Notes: a model not told the origin generated them from the letters alone. A stretch of 64,000 nt of DNA from Syntrophomonas sp. UBA1368 (GCA_002305965.1 DBRM01000032.1:1-64000), one strand, 5' to 3'. Positions 8,301 through 17,787 are shown, counted from the stretch's first letter. Program-made: numbers and translations.

Positions 8301-9749
8301 TTGGCTTATAAAAATTTGCAGGAATTTATAAAAAAACTGGAACAAGAGCGGGAATTGGTAAGGATCAAAACCCTGGTGGATCCTGAACTGGAAATTACCG
8401 AAATTACTGACCGGGTCAGCAAAATGCATGGACCGGCTTTGTTATTTGAAAATGTCAAAGGCTCCTCCATGCCGGTATTGATCAATGCTTTTGGCAGTGA
8501 GAAGAGAATGGCGCTGAGTCTTAACACAGATCAACTGGACAGTATCGGACAGGAAATAACTGATTTGCTGGCGATGAAAGATAATATGCCCCATTCTATG
8601 ATGGATAAGTTAAGGATGCTGCCTAAATTAGCTGAATTAGCTTCCATGTTGCCGCGTATGGTGAAAAATGCTCCTTGCCAGGAAGTGGTAGATATGGACC
8701 CCGATCTTTTTAAATTACCGATTCTTAAATGCTGGCCTGAGGACGCAGGCCGGTTTATTACCCTGCCCCAGGTCTATACCAAGGACCCTGTGACCGGTCA
8801 AAGGAATGTTGGGATGTACCGCCTGCAGGTTTACGACAGCAAAACCACCGGTATGCATTGGCATACACATCATGATGGTGCCGATAATTACAGGAAAAAT
8901 AAAAATGCAGGCAAGCCCATCGAAGTGGCTGTTGCGCTGGGAGGAGATCCGGCTATCACCTATTCAGCTACAGCTCCCTTGCCGCCGGGCATTGATGAGT
9001 TGATATTTGCCGGCTTCCTGCGGAAAAAGCCGGTGGATTTGGTGAAATGCAAAACCATAGATATGGAAGTTCCGGCGGATGCGGAAATTGTTATCGAAGG
9101 ATATGTGGATCCTTCAGAGATGCGAATAGAAGGGCCTTTTGGTGATCATACCGGATATTATTCACTGGCCGATGAATACCCGGTATTTCATGTGAAGTGT
9201 ATTACCCATCGTGCCAAAGCTGTCTATCCTGCTACCATAGTTGGCAAACCCCCGCAGGAAGACTGTTATATGGCTCTGGCTACGGAAAGGATATTTTTGC
9301 CTTTACTGAAATTCCAGCTGCCGGAAATCATAAATATGCATCTGCCTATGGAAGGAGTATTTCATAACTGCGTATTTGTGTCGATCAAAAAGACCTTCCC
9401 CGGACAGGCTAAAAAAGTGATGAGTTCGTTATGGGGAACAGGCCAGATGATGTTTGCCAAATTTATTATCGTTGTTGATGAAAATGTTGATGTGATGAAT
9501 GCTTCGGAAGTAATGTGGAAAGTCTTTAACAATGTTGATCCAAAAAGGGATACCATGATCGTGGAAGGTCCCCTTGATGTGCTGGATCATTCGGCACCTC
9601 TGGCTCTGGTGGGTTCAAAAATGGGGATCGATGCCACCAAAAAAATGGTGGAGGAAGGTCATCCCCGCGAATGGCCGGAAGATATTGTTATGAGTCAGGA
9701 TATTGTTGAACTGGTCAGGAAAAAATGGAGTGAATACGGCATTGAATAG
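8301..9749 (+). CDS. UbiD-family prFMN-dependent decarboxylase, probable menaquinone enzyme MqnL
   Basis: This 482-residue UbiD-family (de)carboxylase uses prenylated FMN made by the UbiX homologue three genes on. The prFMN/Mn region and the conserved acidic residues are seen in HWHTHHDGADNYRKN, in AVALGGDPAITYSATAPLPPG and in EMRIEGPFGDHTGYYS. Grouped with UbiA- and UbiX-type genes and a polyprenyl synthase in a clostridial genome, the best fit is the late futalosine pathway of menaquinone synthesis (decarboxylation of the naphthoate ring). A role in ubiquinone can be set aside in an anaerobic Firmicute. The start is TTG 8301 behind GGGGGGAA. The 3' end overlaps the next gene by about 20 bases. 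Confidence 0.85.
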   Translation: MAYKNLQEFIKKLEQERELVRIKTLVDPELEITEITDRVSKMHGPALLFENVKGSSMPVLINAFGSEKRMALSLNTDQLDSIGQEITDLLAMKDNMPHSMMDKLRMLPKLAELASMLPRMVKNAPCQEVVDMDPDLFKLPILKCWPEDAGRFITLPQVYTKDPVTGQRNVGMYRLQVYDSKTTGMHWHTHHDGADNYRKNKNAGKPIEVAVALGGDPAITYSATAPLPPGIDELIFAGFLRKKPVDLVKCKTIDMEVPADAEIVIEGYVDPSEMRIEGPFGDHTGYYSLADEYPVFHVKCITHRAKAVYPATIVGKPPQEDCYMALATERIFLPLLKFQLPEIINMHLPMEGVFHNCVFVSIKKTFPGQAKKVMSSLWGTGQMMFAKFIIVVDENVDVMNASEVMWKVFNNVDPKRDTMIVEGPLDVLDHSAPLALVGSKMGIDATKKMVEEGHPREWPEDIVMSQDIVELVRKKWSEYGIE

Positions 9750-10608
9750 AGTAAAGGCTTTTTTATCCCTGATCGATTTTGGTCATACTTTATTCGGTTT
9801 GCCCTTTGCATATTTAGGTGCCTTTCTGGCAGCTTTTTCAATTTACCATGAATGGCCGTCAATTTATGCTTTGTTTTGGATCACCATAGCCATGGTTGGT
9901 GCCCGGACGGCTGCCTTGTGTTTAAACCGGGTGATCGATCTCAATATAGATAAGGCCAATCCCCGGACTGCAGACTGGATATTGCCTTCAGGCAAATTGC
10001 CTGTAAGTCTTATCTGGGTCATGGTATTTGTTTCTCTGGCGGTGCTCATATGGGCATCTGCCAGGTTAAATCCTCTATGCCTTGCCCTCTCCCCGCTGGC
10101 AGTCGTAATTCTTTGGCTTTACTCCTATACGAAACGATTCACCTGGCTTTGCCACCTTTTTTTAGGTATGGCCATCGGGATAGGACCTGTTGGGTCATGG
10201 TTCGGAATTACCGGTGCCTTCTCTTTGCTGCCGCTGATACCTGGTGCAGCTGTTATGTTCTGGGTAGCGGGATTTGATACCATGTATGCCTGCCAGGATA
10301 TAGAATTTGACCGCCGGCACCGCCTGCATTCAATTCCTGCCCGCTTTGGTGAAAAAGGGGCTTTATTATTGTCTGCCCTGTTTCACATGCTGACGATCGT
10401 GTTTTTGCTTATGACCGGTATTATTTTCAAACTTGGCATCTGGTATTATATCGGGGTAGGATTTGCTTCCACCATATTGATTTATCAGCATCTGATCGTG
10501 AAACCTGGTGATTTGACCAGAGTCGGATATGCTTCATTCAGTATCAATCATTATATGGGCTTGATTATTTTTATTATGACACTGATTAATATTTTTGTGC
10601 TGATTTAG
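9730..10608 (+). CDS. UbiA-family prenyltransferase, probable menaquinone enzyme MqnP
   Basis: This membrane prenyltransferase attaches the polyprenyl tail to the aromatic headgroup. About 292 residues form eight or nine helices. The first Asp-rich motif is NRVIDLNIDKANPRT and the second QDIEFDRRHRLHSIP, both UbiA-type and Mg-diphosphate binding. The start is uncertain: GTG 9730 (AGGA 9 bases upstream) or TTG 9742 both precede the conserved RVKAFLSLIDFGHTLFGLPFA, and the open frame extends back to 9703. It overlaps the UbiD gene and is followed by the UbiX gene. The polyprenyl donor is probably made by the synthase at 11268. Confidence 0.86.
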   Translation: MNTALNRVKAFLSLIDFGHTLFGLPFAYLGAFLAAFSIYHEWPSIYALFWITIAMVGARTAALCLNRVIDLNIDKANPRTADWILPSGKLPVSLIWVMVFVSLAVLIWASARLNPLCLALSPLAVVILWLYSYTKRFTWLCHLFLGMAIGIGPVGSWFGITGAFSLLPLIPGAAVMFWVAGFDTMYACQDIEFDRRHRLHSIPARFGEKGALLLSALFHMLTIVFLLMTGIIFKLGIWYYIGVGFASTILIYQHLIVKPGDLTRVGYASFSINHYMGLIIFIMTLINIFVLI

Positions 10609-10649
10609 GGGCATTATATGAAAAACAGCCTTCGGGAGGGGAATAGCAA

Positions 10650-11234
10650 ATGACGAAATATATAGTTGCCTTAACCGGGGCCAGTGGAGTCGTATATGGT
10701 ATCGAACTGACCCGGCAGTTATTGGAGAAGGGGATAGAGATACATCTGGTTGCCAGTGATCCGGCCATTATCGTTATTGAACAGGAATTGGGCTGGTCTT
10801 TTCATAATACAACGGAAGAAACTTTTAAAAAACATCTGCCCTATGAGCACTTATTTGTTTATGAAAACAAAAATATCGCAGCACGGATCGCCAGCGGATC
10901 ATTTATAACCGACGGCATGGTCGTAATTCCCTGCACCATGGCCAGCGTGGCAGCAATCGCTCAAGGATATGGGCGTAACCTGATAGAAAGGGCGGCAGAC
11001 GTAATACTGAAGGAAAAGCGCCCTTTGTATATCGTACCGCGTGAAACTCCATTGAGTGCGATACATCTTCGTAATATGCTGCTTTTAGCCGAGATGGGGG
11101 TCAGTATCATACCTGCGATGCCAGCTTTCTATCATTGCCCTCGCAATATTGATGATATGATCGCTTTTATGGTGGGCAAAGTTTTGGATGCGATGCATAT
11201 TGAACATGACCTTTTTACTCGTTATGATAAATAG
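10650..11234 (+). CDS. ubiX: UbiX-family flavin prenyltransferase, probable menaquinone enzyme MqnM
   Basis: This 194-residue flavoprotein joins a dimethylallyl group to FMN, giving the prFMN cofactor that UbiD enzymes need. The Rossmann-like start ALTGASGVVYG, the CTMASVAAIAQGYGRNLIERAADV segment and the RETPLSAIHLRNM segment are typical of the family. The ATG has a GGGAGGGG SD. Location next to a UbiD homologue gives the obvious partner. In a futalosine-type cluster it corresponds to MqnM. Length is as expected. Confidence 0.92.
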   Translation: MTKYIVALTGASGVVYGIELTRQLLEKGIEIHLVASDPAIIVIEQELGWSFHNTTEETFKKHLPYEHLFVYENKNIAARIASGSFITDGMVVIPCTMASVAAIAQGYGRNLIERAADVILKEKRPLYIVPRETPLSAIHLRNMLLLAEMGVSIIPAMPAFYHCPRNIDDMIAFMVGKVLDAMHIEHDLFTRYDK

Positions 11235-11267
11235 GGGGACAAATAGCAACAACATGAGGGGATATGA

Positions 11268-12233
11268 ATGGCTGTATTTATTTTTGACAGTATTTTACCT
11301 GAGCTCAATTTAGTGGAGGCTGGCTTAACCAAACATATCAACAGTAATGTCAGTATAATAAATGATGCTGCTGCCCATTTGATCAAGGCCGGGGGCAAAA
11401 GGATGCGTCCGGCATTTGTTTTGCTGGCTGCCAAATATTTTAAAGAGGATATTAAGGATGTCATTCCACTGGCGGAAGCGCTGGAACTGATCCATGCTGC
11501 GACTCTGGTGCACGATGATTTGGTAGATAATTCCGATACCAGGAGAGGAGCCCCTACTGTCAGGAGCAAATGGGGCAACCGTACATCAATCTATACCGGC
11601 AATTATATTTTTGCCCATGCACTGACCCTTTTGGAAACATATGACCGTTCAGACATACTCGAGATCCTGGCTGAAACCAGCATGAAAATCTGTGATGGAG
11701 AAATAAACCAGATGCTGAGTTGTTATAATACCAGTCTGGGTTTAAAGAATTATTTACGCCGTATTGAACGCAAAACAGCCTTGCTTATTTCAGTAAGCTG
11801 CCAATTGGGGGCAATGGTAAGTAACGCAGAAGACTGGGAAATTAAAGCCCTGAAAAACTACGGTTATTATCTGGGAATGGCTTTCCAGATCACGGATGAT
11901 ATTCTTGATCTGGTCGCTGATGAAAAAACGCTGGGCAAACCGACCGGTAGTGATATAAGACAGGGGGTAATCACTTTACCGGCCATTTATGCACTTCATC
12001 ACGACCCCAGACGGGAAGAATTGAAAAGGTTTTTAGGTTCTCCGGAGTTATGCATAAGCGAAGCAGAACGTATTCTTGATATTATCCTCGGATCCGACGG
12101 TGTTGATTACGCCTCTTATGCAGCAGATCGTTTTGCTGATTTGGCGCAAAGAAGCATCCGTATGCTGCCTTCATCACCCCTGCGTGAGACATTCATTGAT
12201 ATTACCGATTTCATGTCTTCGCGGGAATATTAA
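11268..12233 (+). CDS. Polyprenyl diphosphate synthase (long-chain trans type)
   Basis: This 321-residue enzyme elongates allylic diphosphates with IPP to make the side chain for menaquinone. It has GGKRMRP (42-48), the first Asp-rich motif DDLVD (83-87) followed by DTRRG, and the second DDILD (210-214). The residue five places before the first motif is Ala78, and small residues there go with long products (HepT-like, C30 or longer). Exact chain length cannot be read. It lies 34 bases after ubiX and directly before tatC. The degenerate paralogue at 7519 may be its partner. Confidence 0.92.
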   Translation: MAVFIFDSILPELNLVEAGLTKHINSNVSIINDAAAHLIKAGGKRMRPAFVLLAAKYFKEDIKDVIPLAEALELIHAATLVHDDLVDNSDTRRGAPTVRSKWGNRTSIYTGNYIFAHALTLLETYDRSDILEILAETSMKICDGEINQMLSCYNTSLGLKNYLRRIERKTALLISVSCQLGAMVSNAEDWEIKALKNYGYYLGMAFQITDDILDLVADEKTLGKPTGSDIRQGVITLPAIYALHHDPRREELKRFLGSPELCISEAERILDIILGSDGVDYASYAADRFADLAQRSIRMLPSSPLRETFIDITDFMSSREY

Positions 12234-12246
12234 AAGGAGGATCACA

Positions 12247-13002
12247 GTGGCTTTTAAAGATTTGACTGTAGAAGACAAACAAACCATTATCCAGCACCTG
12301 GAGGAACTGAGAAAATCCCTGATCATAAGTATTATTGCCATTACGGCAGCTTCAGTCTTTGCCTTCTATTTTAATGAACAGATTTTGGCTATTATCATCC
12401 AGCCCTTATCCGCCTTGAATGAAGAATTAATAGTAACCGGTGTAACAGAAGCCTTTTTTGTAAAGCTTAAATTGGCCTTTATGGTGGGATTTGTTATCGC
12501 TTTCCCCATCGTTGCCTGGGCAATCTGGCGTTTTTTTAAACCGGCTTTATATGAAAATGAGCGGAAATATGTTTATTATCTTTTCCCTATCAGCGTTGGG
12601 CTTTTTGCTGCGGGTATCCTGTTTTCTTACTTCGGTATTTTACGAATGGTATTAAACTTTTTTATTTATATTGCCGGTGAGAATCTGGAGACCATGTTCA
12701 AAGTCGATCAGTATGTATCATTTGTGATCGCATTTACACTCCCTTTTGGCATCGTTTTTGAATTGCCGGTGGTGATCTATTTTCTGACCAGGATTGGGAT
12801 AATCAAACATGAAATGCTGGCCAGAAACCGTAAATATGCATTGCTAGTGATCGTTATTCTGGCTGCAGCTTTGACCCCGGGCCCTGATCCTTTTTCACAG
12901 ATTTTAATGGCCGGGCCTGTTTATCTGCTCTTCGAAATAAGTATTCTGGTGGCAAAATACGCCGATCCCGAACGAAAAAAGAAAAAAGCAGCAGATGCTT
13001 AA
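12247..13002 (+). CDS. tatC: Twin-arginine translocase subunit TatC
   Basis: TatC recognises twin-arginine signal peptides and forms the Tat core with TatA. The 251-residue protein has six membrane helices and the hallmarks HLEELRKSL near the N-terminus (residues 17-25) and a central region FKPALYENERKYVYYLFPIS. The frame is open back to 12076, but GTG 12247 directly follows AAAGGAGG (12233-12240), so the shorter form is right. It starts 14 bases past the polyprenyl synthase gene. tatA follows after 163 bases. No obvious twin-arginine substrate is encoded in this window. Confidence 0.94.
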   Translation: MAFKDLTVEDKQTIIQHLEELRKSLIISIIAITAASVFAFYFNEQILAIIIQPLSALNEELIVTGVTEAFFVKLKLAFMVGFVIAFPIVAWAIWRFFKPALYENERKYVYYLFPISVGLFAAGILFSYFGILRMVLNFFIYIAGENLETMFKVDQYVSFVIAFTLPFGIVFELPVVIYFLTRIGIIKHEMLARNRKYALLVIVILAAALTPGPDPFSQILMAGPVYLLFEISILVAKYADPERKKKKAADA

Positions 13003-13165
13003 TAAAGCAGAAAATGGAATAAAAATGCGGAATATTCAGTATTCTTTACAATAACTCGGTTTTTTGACATAATAGGCAATAAACAAAAGTCTGGTATTAA
13101 ACATCGATTGCACTTGAGCGTTTTTGTGTAACGGTCAAATCACAAAGATACAGGAGGGATATTAT

Positions 13166-13366
13166 ATGTTTGGCTTGATTGGAAATTTTGGCCCGTGGGA
13201 ATTGGGATTTATATTAATTATTGTCCTGATTATTGTTGGACCAGGCAAACTCCCTCAGGTTGGAGATTCTATAGGTAAAGCCCTGAAGAATTTCAAAAAA
13301 GCCCGGGATGATGAGGATCAAAAAGAGCTGCAGAGCAGCAAAACGAAGAGTGATGAAGAAGATTAG
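13166..13366 (+). CDS. tatA: Twin-arginine translocase subunit TatA/E
   Basis: This 66-residue protein has a single N-terminal membrane helix (GPWELGFILIIVLIIVGPGKLP), the conserved LP hinge and an amphipathic helix (IGKALKNFKKAR), then a short charged tail. It forms the pore-like oligomer with TatC. ATG 13166 has the SD CAGGAGGG; an upstream extension to 13124 lacks any SD. The 163-base gap before it contains a lone TTGACA (13064-13069) without a convincing -10, so it may share the tatC transcript. The heme operon starts 36 bases after it. Confidence 0.92.
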   Translation: MFGLIGNFGPWELGFILIIVLIIVGPGKLPQVGDSIGKALKNFKKARDDEDQKELQSSKTKSDEED

Positions 13367-13402
13367 TTACCGGCTTCCAAGATAAATATTTGAGGTAGAA
13401 AA

Positions 13403-14041
13403 GTGCATTTATTTCCTATAAACATCAGTCTGCATAATAAGCAATGTTTGGTAATCGGCGGAGGACAGGTTGCCTTGCGCAAAGTTGAGAATCTCCTTGT
13501 CTATGAAACCTCCATTACGGTGGTTAGTCCACAGGCGGAAGATGAGATCAAAAGGCTGGCTCAGCAAGGATCGATCACCTGGCATCAAAGAAATTTTAAA
13601 GAAGAAGATTTGCTGAATGCTTTTCTTGTTTTTGTTGCTACTGATGATAATAGTATGAATCAATATATTAACCAATTATGTAATCGTGAGGGCATTTTAG
13701 TCAATGCCGTGGATGATCCGCCCAACTGTGATTTCTATGTGCCATCAGTAATAAGACGAGGTTCTTTGGTGGTGACAGTTTCCACTGAAGGAAAAAGTCC
13801 GCTTTATGCCAAAAAACTGCGCCGGGACCTGGGGAAAACCATTACCGAAGCACAAGGGCGATTTGTAGATCTCTTGGGGGAACAAAGGGAATTTATTAAA
13901 GCCAGAATAGCAGATATTGACACCAGACAAGAAATATTCAAAGCGCTGGTGGATTTAGATGTTCTGGATTTGCTTGCCGCAGGGGAAGAAGAAAAGGCAA
14001 GGGAGCGAATGAGGGAATGTATATCCTTTTGGCTGGACTAA
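13403..14041 (+). CDS. sirC: Precorrin-2 dehydrogenase (siroheme synthase N-terminal, CysG-B/Met8/SirC type)
   Basis: This enzyme oxidises precorrin-2 to sirohydrochlorin with NAD+. The 212-residue protein has the dinucleotide fold LVIGGGQVALRKVENLL and the family segment NAVDDPPNCDFYVPS-VIRRGSLVVTVST. Asp104 aligns with the catalytic Asp of CysG (D104) and Met8p (D141), which SirC dehydrogenase-only proteins generally lack, so ferrochelatase activity is possible. The start is GTG 13403 with GAGG upstream. It is the first gene of the heme operon, and its end overlaps hemA by 25 bases. No separate CbiK/SirB chelatase is seen in the operon. Confidence 0.87.
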   Translation: MHLFPINISLHNKQCLVIGGGQVALRKVENLLVYETSITVVSPQAEDEIKRLAQQGSITWHQRNFKEEDLLNAFLVFVATDDNSMNQYINQLCNREGILVNAVDDPPNCDFYVPSVIRRGSLVVTVSTEGKSPLYAKKLRRDLGKTITEAQGRFVDLLGEQREFIKARIADIDTRQEIFKALVDLDVLDLLAAGEEEKARERMRECISFWLD

Positions 14042-15336
14042 ATCACCGCACTGCTCCGGTGGAGATACGGGAAAAATTGATTATTGCCGAACCGGAACTG
14101 GGTAATGTTTACCAATGTCTGCTGGCAAAAGGCGAGATTGAAGGTGCAGTGATTCTCACTACCTGCAACCGGACGGAAATTTATGCCACCACCCGCAATA
14201 TTGAAAAAGGGCAGAAAGTATTGCTGGAATTCCTGAAAGATTATGCCGGATTTGATGATTGGGCCATAAATCAGTATATTTATTTGTCTAACTGTTATGA
14301 AGCAATTCTCCATTTATTCAGGGTAGTCTCAGGTCTGGATTCCATGATCCTTGGGGAAGCCGAAATTCTAGGTCAGGTCAAGGACGCATATCAATTTGCG
14401 ATGGATGCCAAAACATCTGACAGCGTGCTGAATACTTTATTTCAAAAAGCAATATATATTGGTAAAAAAGTAAGAACGGAAACTGAAATCGATAAGTATT
14501 CCCTGTCGGTAGGGAATGCGGCTGTGAAGCTGGCGGAAAGTTCTCTGGGCAGTCTGACGGATAAGGCTGTTTTGGTAATAGGAGCGGGGAAAATGGGGGA
14601 GATATCAGCTCGCTCCTTAATGGCTAACGGGGTAAAGACAGTGATCGTTTCCAACCGTTCGTATGATAAAGCAGTTGATATGGCCCGGGAGCTTAATGGA
14701 CGGGCAGTACGTTTTGACCAACTGGATGAAGAATTGGCTGCAGCGGATATTGTTATCAGCTGCACGGGTGCCAGCCATTATGTGGTCCGAGGGGATAAAG
14801 CCTGGCATATACTGGAGTCCAGGCGGGGAAAACCGATTTTAATGATTGATATTGCTGTCCCCCGGGATATCGATCCGGGTTTACAGCAGATAGACGGAGT
14901 GCAAATTCTGGACATTGATGATTTAAAGGGAATCGTCGATGCGAACTTCGAGCAGCGCCTTAAGGCCTCTGCAGCAGCGGAAGTGATCATAAAGCAGGAA
15001 TTGGAAGTTTTTAACCAATGGCTGGCAAGTTTATGTGTGGTTCCGGTTATTACTGCTTTAAAAGATCACGGTGAAATGATCACCAATATCGAAGTGAAAA
15101 AAGCACTCAATAAATTGGGGGAAGTAACACAGCAGGAAGAAAAAATCATTAACTCCATGGCGCATGCCATTGTAAACCAGCTTTTGCATTCACCGATCGT
15201 AAATCTGAAACAAATGGCAACCTGCAGTGATGGTCATTCCTACGCGGAAATGGTAAAGAACCTTTTTGCCCTGGATGTGAACCTGGAGGAGCATACAGAA
15301 TATGAAAACTTTAAGATTGGGAACCAGGGGCAGTAA
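14017..15336 (+). CDS. hemA: Glutamyl-tRNA reductase
   Basis: HemA reduces glutamyl-tRNA to glutamate-1-semialdehyde with NADPH, the first committed step of C5 tetrapyrrole synthesis. The catalytic Cys50 lies in TTCNRTEIY. The NADPH domain begins with VLVIGAGKMGEISARSL (about residue 188). The C-terminal dimerisation domain is complete, and the length of 439 residues is normal. The gene overlaps sirC by 25 bases and hemC by 35 bases, so the three are probably translated together. Its partner HemL is the last gene of the cluster. Confidence 0.95.
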   Translation: MYILLAGLNHRTAPVEIREKLIIAEPELGNVYQCLLAKGEIEGAVILTTCNRTEIYATTRNIEKGQKVLLEFLKDYAGFDDWAINQYIYLSNCYEAILHLFRVVSGLDSMILGEAEILGQVKDAYQFAMDAKTSDSVLNTLFQKAIYIGKKVRTETEIDKYSLSVGNAAVKLAESSLGSLTDKAVLVIGAGKMGEISARSLMANGVKTVIVSNRSYDKAVDMARELNGRAVRFDQLDEELAAADIVISCTGASHYVVRGDKAWHILESRRGKPILMIDIAVPRDIDPGLQQIDGVQILDIDDLKGIVDANFEQRLKASAAAEVIIKQELEVFNQWLASLCVVPVITALKDHGEMITNIEVKKALNKLGEVTQQEEKIINSMAHAIVNQLLHSPIVNLKQMATCSDGHSYAEMVKNLFALDVNLEEHTEYENFKIGNQGQ

Positions 15337-16234
15337 ACTGGCCCTATGGCAGGCTGAATATGCAGCAGCGCAATTGCAGCAGCAAAACCCTGACATCATG
15401 GTTCAGATTGAAATTATTAAAACTACTGGAGACAAAGTGCTGGACGTAGCCTTGTCCAAAATCGGTGATAAAGGATTGTTTACCAAAGAACTGGAAATTG
15501 AATTAATGCGGGGGAATATCGATCTGGCCGTCCACAGTTTAAAAGATATGCCGGCTGAATTAGAGCCCGGGCTTATGATAGGCGCAGTTTTAACCAGAGA
15601 AAATCCGGCCGATGTTTTATTATCCCTGGGAAATTATAAATTGAAAGACCTGCCGTATAATGCAGTGATCGGTACTTCCAGTTTGCGCCGGCGGGCACAG
15701 ATCACAGCCATACGCCCTGATCTGGAGATCGTTGATATTAGAGGTAATGTGGAGACCCGTGTAAGAAAAATGCAGGAACAGAATCTGGACGGGATTATTC
15801 TGGCTTATGCCGGCGTTAAACGGCTGGGTTTGGAAAAATATATCAGTGATTATCTGCCGTTTGAAGTGATGCTGCCCGCTGTAGGACAAGGGATCATTGC
15901 CATTGAGACCAGCCAGGCAGCCCATGAGGTAAATAAAATCGTATCAACTATAAATGATCATGCAACTCACGTTGCAGTGCTGGCAGAAAGAAGTTTTCTG
16001 GCAGCCATTGAGGGAGGATGCCAGGTGCCGGTAGCCGCTCACTCACATTTGATCGATGATCGATTGGAGATCACCGGCATGATTGCTTCTCTGGATGGAG
16101 GCACGATCCTTAAAGATTGCTGCACAGGTAAGGCAGAGAAGGCGGAAGAAATTGGACGCGAGCTGGCTCATTGTCTTTTACAGGCAGGAGGAGCAGAGAT
16201 ATTAAATCAGATCAGAATTGCAGGAGAAAGATAA
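15302..16234 (+). CDS. hemC: Porphobilinogen deaminase (hydroxymethylbilane synthase)
   Basis: HemC joins four porphobilinogens into hydroxymethylbilane on a dipyrromethane cofactor bound to Cys240 (EGGCQVPVAAHS). Other conserved blocks are LRLGTRGSKLALWQ, VHSLKDMP, GTSSLRRRAQ and VDIRGNVETR. The length is 310 residues. The start overlaps the hemA 3' end by 35 bases and the SD GGAGGAG lies inside hemA. The next gene starts 2 bases after its stop. Confidence 0.95.
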   Translation: MKTLRLGTRGSKLALWQAEYAAAQLQQQNPDIMVQIEIIKTTGDKVLDVALSKIGDKGLFTKELEIELMRGNIDLAVHSLKDMPAELEPGLMIGAVLTRENPADVLLSLGNYKLKDLPYNAVIGTSSLRRRAQITAIRPDLEIVDIRGNVETRVRKMQEQNLDGIILAYAGVKRLGLEKYISDYLPFEVMLPAVGQGIIAIETSQAAHEVNKIVSTINDHATHVAVLAERSFLAAIEGGCQVPVAAHSHLIDDRLEITGMIASLDGGTILKDCCTGKAEKAEEIGRELAHCLLQAGGAEILNQIRIAGER

Positions 16235-16236
16235 GC

Positions 16237-17787
16237 ATGGCAAAGCAAGGTATGGTATACCTGGTGGGAGCTGGCCCCGGAGACCCGGGACTATTCACAT
16301 TAAAAGGGAAAAAACTGCTTGAGGCAGCGGAAGTTGTTATCTATGACCGTTTGGTCAGCAGTAAGATTCTGGCCTATGCTCCGGAAAATGCCGAATTGAT
16401 CTATGTGGGGAAAGAATCCTCCAACCATGCCTTGCCCCAGGAAGAAATCAATAAACTGCTGGTATCAAAAGCACGGGAAGGGAAACGGGTTGTAAGGCTG
16501 AAAGGCGGAGATCCTTTTGTCTTCGGACGCGGCGGGGAAGAAGCACAATTCGTAAGAGAACACGGCTGTGATTTCGAAATCGTGCCGGGCATCACTTCAG
16601 CTATTGCTGTTCCGGCTTATGCCGGCATACCTGTTACCCATCGGGATGATACTTCCAGTGTTACGATCGTGACCGGGCATGAGAAAGAGGATAAAGCAGA
16701 AAGTTCAATCAACTGGAAAGAACTTGGGGAAAGTAAGAATACCGTAATATTTTTAATGGGAGTCGAAAATCTTGCCTATATCTGCGAACAGTTGATGAAG
16801 TACGGCCGTGATCCGGCCACCCCCGTAGCTCTGATCAGATGGGGCACTTTGCCCGCCCAGCAGGTTTTAATTGGAGAATTAAGCAATATTGCAGCAAAAA
16901 AACAGCAGGCTCATTTCAAACCCCCGGCAGTAATCGTTGTCGGTGAGGTAGTCAGACAGAGGCAAATGCTGCAATGGGTGGAAAACAAACCGTTATGGGG
17001 AAAAAGGATCGTCATAACCAGAGCCAGAGCACAGGCCAGTATACTGGCGGATAAAATTTCCGATTTGGGCGGGGAAGCCATCGAGTTTCCTTCTATTCAG
17101 ATCCGGCCTCTGGAAAATCTCAGTCCGCTTTATAAAGCCCTTAAAGATATCAGGCATTACAATTGGCTTCTCTTTACCAGTGTCAATGCCGTTGATCTGT
17201 TTTTCAATGCATTAAGAGACCAGGATCTTGATATCAGAGATCTGGGCGGGATCAAAATTGCTGCAATTGGAACAGTGACCCGTGATAAAATTACTGATAG
17301 AGGTTTAAAAGTAGATGTGGTACCGGAAGAATTTGTTGCTGAAGGAATGATCAAAGCTTTAACTGGAAAGATCAACAGCGGAGATTGGGTACTCCTGCCG
17401 CGGGCTCAGGGAGCCAGAAGTATTTTGCCGGACGCGCTGAAAAAAGCCGGTGCTCATGTTAACGAAGTGATCATTTATGAGGCAGTACCGAATCATGAAG
17501 TGCGCAGCGATATTTTAGAGGCGATCAAAGGCGGGGAGGTTGATTATATCACTTTCACCAGTTCTTCGACCGTCAGCAATTTTGTGAATATTATCGGGTG
17601 GCAGAATGTTGAAATAATAAACCGCCGGAGTAAAGTTGCGTGCATCGGTCCGGTAACTGCCAAAACAGCCAATGAACATGGTTTGAAAACTGACATAATA
17701 GCCGATCCATATACGATTGATGGACTGGTAGAAGCTATATTGGAAGCAGTCAAGGCATCACAAAGAACAGGGGAGGGGCAAAAATGA
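16237..17787 (+). CDS. cobA-hemD: Fused uroporphyrinogen-III methyltransferase and uroporphyrinogen-III synthase
   Basis: This bifunctional 516-residue protein has an N-terminal SUMT (about 1-245), which methylates uroporphyrinogen III twice to precorrin-2, and a C-terminal HemD (about 252-510), which closes hydroxymethylbilane to uroporphyrinogen III. SUMT motifs are VGAGPGDPGLFTLKG, VVRLKGGDPFVFGRGGEE and PGITSAIAVPAYAGIPVTHR. The HemD start is marked by GKRIVITRARAQA. The fusion is common in clostridia and sends flux towards siroheme. ATG 16237 follows CAGGAG; the frame is open back into hemC. Its TGA overlaps the ATG of the next gene (ATGA). Confidence 0.93.
   Translation: MAKQGMVYLVGAGPGDPGLFTLKGKKLLEAAEVVIYDRLVSSKILAYAPENAELIYVGKESSNHALPQEEINKLLVSKAREGKRVVRLKGGDPFVFGRGGEEAQFVREHGCDFEIVPGITSAIAVPAYAGIPVTHRDDTSSVTIVTGHEKEDKAESSINWKELGESKNTVIFLMGVENLAYICEQLMKYGRDPATPVALIRWGTLPAQQVLIGELSNIAAKKQQAHFKPPAVIVVGEVVRQRQMLQWVENKPLWGKRIVITRARAQASILADKISDLGGEAIEFPSIQIRPLENLSPLYKALKDIRHYNWLLFTSVNAVDLFFNALRDQDLDIRDLGGIKIAAIGTVTRDKITDRGLKVDVVPEEFVAEGMIKALTGKINSGDWVLLPRAQGARSILPDALKKAGAHVNEVIIYEAVPNHEVRSDILEAIKGGEVDYITFTSSSTVSNFVNIIGWQNVEIINRRSKVACIGPVTAKTANEHGLKTDIIADPYTIDGLVEAILEAVKASQRTGEGQK

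Noticed and set aside
12076..12246. N-terminal extension of TatC by 57 residues
   Set aside because: The extension lies inside the polyprenyl synthase gene in another frame, is not TatC-like, and GTG 12247 has a perfect SD.
13064..13100. TTGACA upstream of tatA taken as a promoter
   Set aside because: No acceptable -10 box within 15-19 bases.
16171..16236. N-terminal extension of CobA-HemD
   Set aside because: It overlaps hemC and has no family similarity; ATG 16237 precedes the conserved methyltransferase start.
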